Below, in pieces: positions 59,421 to 64,000 of a stretch of DNA of 64,000 nt. Source of the stretch: Dipteris shenzhenensis (lineage: Eukaryota > Polypodiophyta > Polypodiopsida > Gleicheniales). The position numbers and the translations under genes were made by a program. The notes below the pieces were generated by a model. It made no database searches. It was not told the DNA's origin and was given only the letters and a program-made list of their open reading frames with translations. Positions within the stretch are counted from its first letter, which is position 1; each line of letters begins with the position of its first letter. The stretch lies in NCBI GenBank assembly GCA_047967505.1, contig CM106538.1; one strand, given 5' to 3'.

Positions 59421-60237
59421 TTGATTTAAAAATGGAGGTCACAAATATAGTTATAAAATGTGTTAAAACCTCTAAATTTATGAAATTCTATCTCCAATTT
59501 TATGAGCTTGGAGGCTTTTTGAATTTTACCAAAAGAGAGGCATAGTTGGATGTTGAATCAAGCACCCAGATGTGCTGAAGGCCACCACTCCCCCCTCCAT
59601 TCTCACATGCATGAAACAAACCAATGTTTGTGCCTGCACTTAGATGCATGCATTCTCGCTATGCGAAAACGTTTCCTAAAAGGGTCTCCCCACCGCACAG
59701 AGCATTGTGTTGCCCACTTTGGTGATGAAGAATCCAATCATAGTGTGCCCTCGAGTGTCATCTAGACCTTGACAAGTAGGAGGAGGAAGCGAGTTGCACT
59801 TCTCTTCCAAGTCTCTATGCTTCTAAGTTTTTGCCTCGTAGGTTTCTGCTCTTTTAAGTTTCTACATAGGTCTTTGTGACCAACTCTCCCCTACTAGCTC
59901 TACAAGGTTAGCAATGTAATACCAAAGTTAATGCACCTCCAACTTAGTAGCTGTGCATGGGGTGATGCTCCCTTGCTACTAATTATGCTAGAGCAACACT
60001 ACTAGCGAGCATGGGGAAGCCCTCTAAACTTGATCCGATGACTAGCTCTCACTTAACATGTTCAAGCACAATCGTGCTCATGATCTCCTATGTCCATTAA
60101 ATCCTTGTCCTCACTCTACTTGATACCTACTCGTAGAATGTAAAGACTACCAAATGATGTGTTCGAGCACTTTGCAACTTGGATGTCCCTTGTAATGGGC
60201 ACCAAGTAAATGTGCTCTATATTGCTCTTGCAAGACA
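59421..60237. other. Non-coding right end of copy B
   Basis: Matches 25170-25984. No gene recognised. Ends where CACTA #3-type sequence begins. Confidence 0.5.
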
Positions 60238-60250
60238 TAACAAGAAAAAT

Positions 60251-60500
60251 CACCCATAGATGCGCACACAAACACGCTTGCTGAACTAAATAAAAAAATT
60301 ACGGGCGTGTCTATTTGCGCGTTTGGGTACCCACGTCTAACAGCACGTCTACATAGAACACACACGCACGTATAGATGCGCATATAAATGCCAAAATAGA
60401 CGCTCTTATAAACACTTTTTAGATGCAAAAATAGACGCTTGTCGACAGACAGATGCGTATATAGACGCGTTTATAAACGCACTGATAGATGCACTTTATA
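60251..60500. repeat. CACTA #3 subterminal repeats
   Basis: Many variants of ATAGATGCGCATATA, TAGACGCGTTTATAAACGC and GTCTATTTGCGC in both orientations. Same family as those at 62355-62520 and 62880-63010. Confidence 0.85.
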
Positions 60501-60679
60501 ATATATATTTTTTAATTTACAGAATGCTATGTATGTTGTGTATGCTATGTTGTTACAAGAATCGCATTTCCACATTGTCTAATTCAATTCTTACAGTCAA
60601 CCGCATTTTAATTACAATTTCAAATAAAACATTACAAGTCCAAAATGCATTAAAATTAAAAGCTCAAAAAGTACTTGTA

Positions 60680-60830
60680 TGTACATATAGCATGAAGCTA
60701 AGCCACATCATGTGGCTTCAAGTACAAAAATTAAGGAAGCTAAGCCACCTCATGTGGCTTCAAGTAGAAAAAATAAGAGGAGTTTATATACAAGAGGCAC
60801 GAAGCCAAGACAGTGGCTTTAAGTACAAAA
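60680..60830. repeat. Three hairpin repeats 3' of the TNPA-like gene
   Basis: GAAGCTAAGCCAC, a four-base centre and GTGGCTTCAAGTA recurs near 60693, 60738 and 60788. The core AAGCCACATCATGTGGCTT is an inverted repeat with a short loop. It lies just past the stop of the minus-strand gene, where a 3'-end or termination role is possible. Confidence 0.85.
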
Positions 60831-60856
60831 AAGAGTAGCTAGCACTACTTCTACGA

Positions 60857-62289
60857 CTAATCCTCGCTCCCATCCATGCTCCCTTCTGCGCCTCCTTCCT
60901 CATCTTCCTTATCGTCTTGTGCACGGGCCTGTAAACAAGGGACAACATATATCAATGTATGAAAAATCAAATCTTTACTTATAATATTGACATTATTTAA
61001 TTACTTTCAAATACCTTGGGGGCCGCTCCAGTAGTCTGGATATACTGCTCCTTAGTAATCAACCCGTCATTATAGAAGTGCCTCCATGTATCTCGTCTAC
61101 GATGGTGGCGGTGGTAGGCTGTCTCCACAGGAGTAGGGTATCTGCCCACGATCTCCAGTTGCAAGACGACACAATTTGCAGAGGGATTAGTACAAAGAAA
61201 CAACCTCCTAATAAACTACATAAGCAATATAATTTGAGATCGATACTTACAAATTGGGCCTCCCATGATTCAACACCCCCTGCTCCAAAATGCGGCTTCC
61301 ATATTCCTCCATTTGGATCCTTCGTGCCTCCACGTGCTGCAGACTGGGGTCCTCCCTCGCTGACTTCATTGCTTTCTTCCACTCATGCTTGTGAGCGGGG
61401 GCGGGCCCCTTGGTGGTTGACCTCCCTCGATCCTGACAAGCTCTGCTAGTGCCTGCCTCTTAAGCGAAGATTTTTTATTGCCAAGTATCGTGACAATCTT
61501 TGACTTGGCCTATTTATCTATGAACTAGCGATTGGGGGGGTTAGGATACGTAGAGCGAACAGCAGCGAGGGTCTCATCAGCCAACCTCTTTGGCTGGTCT
61601 TTGAAGTGGATAAAGCAATCTCTGTAATTGTTAGCAATTACAGAGCGCATGAAGGCCATGATGTCCTTCCCCCGCGCATCCATCAAGATGCTTCCTGTCT
61701 GAGTGATGTCATAGAATATCGTACCATCACTCGGAGGCATGTCTAAATCATCCGAATCATCATCGTCCTCACTGCCACCACTCCCAAAGCACTGTGCCAT
61801 GCATCCCCCATCGCTCTCCCTGCTACTACTCCTGCTACCATGTCGTGTCAAGCTCATACGCTGGCCACTCGTAGCTGGAGACTACACGGGACTACGCTGA
61901 CCAGTCGTAGCTGGAGAACCGAGTCTCAACTGCACAGGAGTACGTCGATGGCTCTGCGAGAGAGAAGGTCCTCCTGACGCCATGGGGGAAGGGGCATAAG
62001 ACGGAATGGCAGAAGGGGCATAAGATGGCATGGGGAAAGGGGCATAAGATGGCATGGGAGATGGGCCTGCGCTGTGTAGCCGGCTAGGCTGTGCTGACTC
62101 CGCTAGGGTGATCTCAGCTGGTGTGGGGTGGTTTGGAGTCTATAGTGCCAACTCCTGGGGGGTGTTTAGGGTACCCGTCATATACCCGTATAACTCTGTA
62201 GGACTAGGAGGGTGCCCTAAAAGGTTATATAAGTCCCTAAAAATAGACTCCCGGGGATCAGGTGAGTTGGAAGCACTTCTTGGCCACAT
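60857..62289 (-). pseudogene. CACTA #3 second gene (TNPA-like, plant En/Spm protein type)
   Basis: Three exons read leftwards. Exon 1 (62289-61251) starts MWPRSASNSPDPRES and has a Pro/Ser/Tyr-rich repeat (MPSYAPFPMPSYAP), an acidic Ser/Asp tract and DQPKRLADETLAAVRSTYP. After stops and a one-base shift near 61415 it gives HEWKKAMKSAREDPSLQHVE. Exon 2 (61207-61015) contains RRRDTWRHFYNDGLITKEQY. Exon 3 (60928-60857) is an acidic tail ending in TAG. Introns 60929-61014 and 61208-61250 keep the frame, but the latter is only 43 nt. The layout resembles En/Spm-encoded DNA-binding proteins. At least four TAG stops interrupt exon 1. It may bind the subterminal repeats; that is inference. Confidence 0.65.
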
Positions 62290-62339
62290 GATGAACTGAA
62301 AAAAAGAAAAAAAATCTATTACTGATGAGAGGAGAAGAA

Positions 62340-63010
62340 AGGGGAAGGATTACTGTTGGAGCACATCTATAGATGCGTCTGATTACTGCATCTATTTTCG
62401 CGTGTAACGGCGTGTCTATAGACATGGCTGCCTATGTCTGCAAATAGACTAGACGTGCGTTTAGATGTGCCTGTAGACGCGGGTTTAGATGCACTCTGGG
62501 ATGCGCCTATAGATGCGCTTTGACAAATGGACTTTTCCAAAAAGTAGAAAAGGACATTGTGCCCAAAACACAAACGTGACACTGATACCCAGATCATGCG
62601 TTTTTTGGATACGAGAAAGTACAAATCCAAAGAGAGCAAACTTCCAAAAAAGATCAACTGCAAAAGGACTTACGTTGGATAGAGGTATGGAAGGTTCTTC
62701 TCCTTTTTCAAAGTTGCTTCTCCTCCTTGTTCGCCCTCCTCTCCTTTAAGCTTGGAAGTAAGTGTGGGTGCCTTCCTCTTAAGCGTCGAAACTGTGGATT
62801 TGCTAATAAGGAAACAAGCAAGTCGCGCGAAGTATAAGTAATGTGAAGAAAAGCAAAGCGAGCGTGAAAAAAGCATGTTTAAAAGCCACGTCTATAGGCG
62901 CATCTAAAAGCGCATCTTTTTGCACGTGTAAAGACACAGAGTAGATGCGGTTTTAGATGCGCACCATAGAAGAAGCAGACGCACTTTCAGACGCGCCTTT
63001 AGATGCGCCA
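62340..63010. promoter_or_regulatory. Shared intergenic region between divergent CACTA #3 genes
   Basis: Two clusters of the subterminal motif (62355-62520 and 62880-63010; for example TAGATGCGCCTATAG-like and GTCTATAGGCGCATC) flank about 360 bp without it. The region lies between the start codons of the minus-strand gene (62289) and the plus-strand transposase (63071). Known En/Spm biology makes self-regulation through these motifs plausible. Confidence 0.55.
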
Positions 63011-63070
63011 CACAGTTTAAAATTAAACATTTGAAGAAGAGCAAATTTTTTTGGGTTGTTTGTTTGTAGG

Positions 63071-64000
63071 ATGTCTTCATCTTCAACAAGTAGCTCCAGT
63101 GAGGATGAATCCCTTCGTATCCACCATCGCGAAATGTGGTTGGAGCAAAAAATCAAATGTATGTGTGATCGATGTCGAGGAAACATGTATCGTGCACGCA
63201 GGATTACAATCAATCACATCTCAAAGTATGGAGAATGGGATGCGACTGTAAATAGGGTAAGGGTTTGTAAGTTAAGATTGATTGAGATACCTATGGGTGT
63301 TCATATGTTTGAGTTATGATCCCATTTTAATTTGATACAGGATGCAGTGCCACACCTGCATATGTTGCCCTATGCTCGCCGTGAGGAGGCGAAGCGTCGG
63401 TGATATGAGGTGGGATCTTCAGGAGGGACCGTTATGGATGCATGGAGTGATGGTGATAGTTGCCCTCCCCCATTACCTCATGAAGCTGTGGAGGAGGAGG
63501 TGTTTGATGATATGGTGCGGGATTTATATGTCCTTCAATCTGAAGGGAGGGATGATAGCATGGAGCAGGATGATCTTTTTACTGCAACATCGACTCCACT
63601 GTTTGAGGGCTGCACATTGTCTGTTCTACGTGCCTCCCTTGAGTTACTAAACTTGCAAACCATCTATGGATGGAGCAATGCAAGTTTGAATGCATTACTC
63701 AAGTAAGCTTTAAAGTCTATTTTGTAAACATGGTGAATTATGCTAGTGGGTTAATTACTCGAATGCTTTTCCTCATTTATGGTCTTCACGTGCAGGCTAT
63801 TGTGTAAAATGCTTCCAAGGGAGAATAAATTACTGACCTCAAGAGATATGGCAAAGCAACATGTGACCTCTCTTGGAGGATTAGATTACAAGCGCATCCA
63901 TGCATGTGTCGATGATTGCGTTTTGTTTTGTGGACTACATAAGGATGCAAGAGAGTGTCCTACTTGTGGAGAGGCAAGATATAGAGCAGATCTCAAAACT
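63071..64000 (+). pseudogene. CACTA #3 transposase, N-terminal part (runs off window)
   Basis: Exon 1 (63071-63256) has a Ser-rich start, then KCMCDRCRGNMYRARR and INHISKYGEWD. Intron 63257-63340 (GTAAGG to ACAG). Exon 2 (63341-63702) contains HLHMLPYARREEAKRR, one TGA, an acidic stretch and SLELLNLQTIYGWSNASL. Intron 63703-63795. Exon 3 from 63796 gives LLCKMLPRENKLLTSRDMAK, KRIHACVDDCVLF and ECPTCGEARYR, the standard N-terminal signature of tnp2 transposases. The single TGA fits CGA to TGA. The catalytic part lies beyond 64000, so I cannot say whether the element is otherwise intact. Confidence 0.85.

Larger units (their letters stand above)
50216..60237 (+). repeat. Segmental duplication, copy B (10.0 kb)
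   Basis: Counterpart of 1-25984 in the same orientation. It lacks the CACTA #1 and MITE insertions and the 2921-8347 segment, and keeps the full TEDC1-like gene. Its right end coincides with the start of CACTA #3. Confidence 0.93.
60238..64000 (+). mobile_element. CACTA #3: left part of a CACTA-type element with divergent genes
   Basis: Starts where copy B homology ends. Dense TAGATGCGC/GCGTCTAT repeats occupy 60251-60500, a minus-strand TNPA-like gene 60857-62289, a repeat-rich intergenic block 62340-63010 and a plus-strand tnp2 transposase from 63071. A terminus beginning CACCCATAGATGCGC (60251) is possible but unproven; the other end lies outside the window. Confidence 0.75.

Noticed and set aside
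1-64000. tRNA, rRNA, CRISPR, bacterial operon or organellar inserts
   Set aside because: None seen; the context is eukaryotic with spliced transposon genes.

Overview
The window is plant nuclear DNA from a large, transposon-rich genome. Two things point to the lineage. The mobile elements are plant types: CACTA/En-Spm with tnp2 and DUF4216 domains, hAT with DUF659, and Ty3-gypsy. The only clearly intact host gene (57425-59128, minus) looks like TEDC1, a centriole/basal-body protein expected in plants with swimming sperm. A seed-free plant such as a fern or lycophyte is the best guess; a cycad or Ginkgo is not excluded. This is inference from memory of protein families, without database searches.

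Layout. The window is framed by a direct segmental duplication. Copy A is 1-25984 and copy B is 50216-60237. The shared order is hAT remnant, 9-bp satellite, LTR-like and AT-rich DNA, then a TEDC1-like gene on the minus strand. Copy A carries a 10,855-bp CACTA element (12705-23559, 3-bp target duplication) and a 228-bp MITE (11368-11595, 8-bp target duplication). Copy B has the exact empty site for both, so they arrived after the duplication. Copy A also has about 5.4 kb (2921-8347) that copy B appears to have lost. The TEDC1-like gene is intact in B and broken in A by a 668-bp frameshifting deletion.

The DNA between the copies is a mosaic of broken elements. A second CACTA relic (27941 to about 36050, minus) contains a 2,979-bp tandem duplication whose junction holds copied filler DNA, and its 5' coding exon is split by a second copy of the MITE. 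Next come CT-rich minisatellites (36690-37870), a kinase-like pseudogene with an internal tandem duplication (37985-40703), a DUF7869-like relic (42055-43575), a truncated gypsy element (43578-47780) and a tandem repeat of about 143 bp (48130-49790). Right of copy B, a third CACTA-type element starts near 60238 and leaves the window at 64000, with two divergent genes.

Most of the coding sequence is selfish DNA in decay. Many premature stops can be explained by C-to-T change at CAG, CGA or CAA codons, which fits methylated, silenced transposons. The only gene I would call functional is the TEDC1-like gene of copy B. No tRNA, rRNA or CRISPR array was seen.
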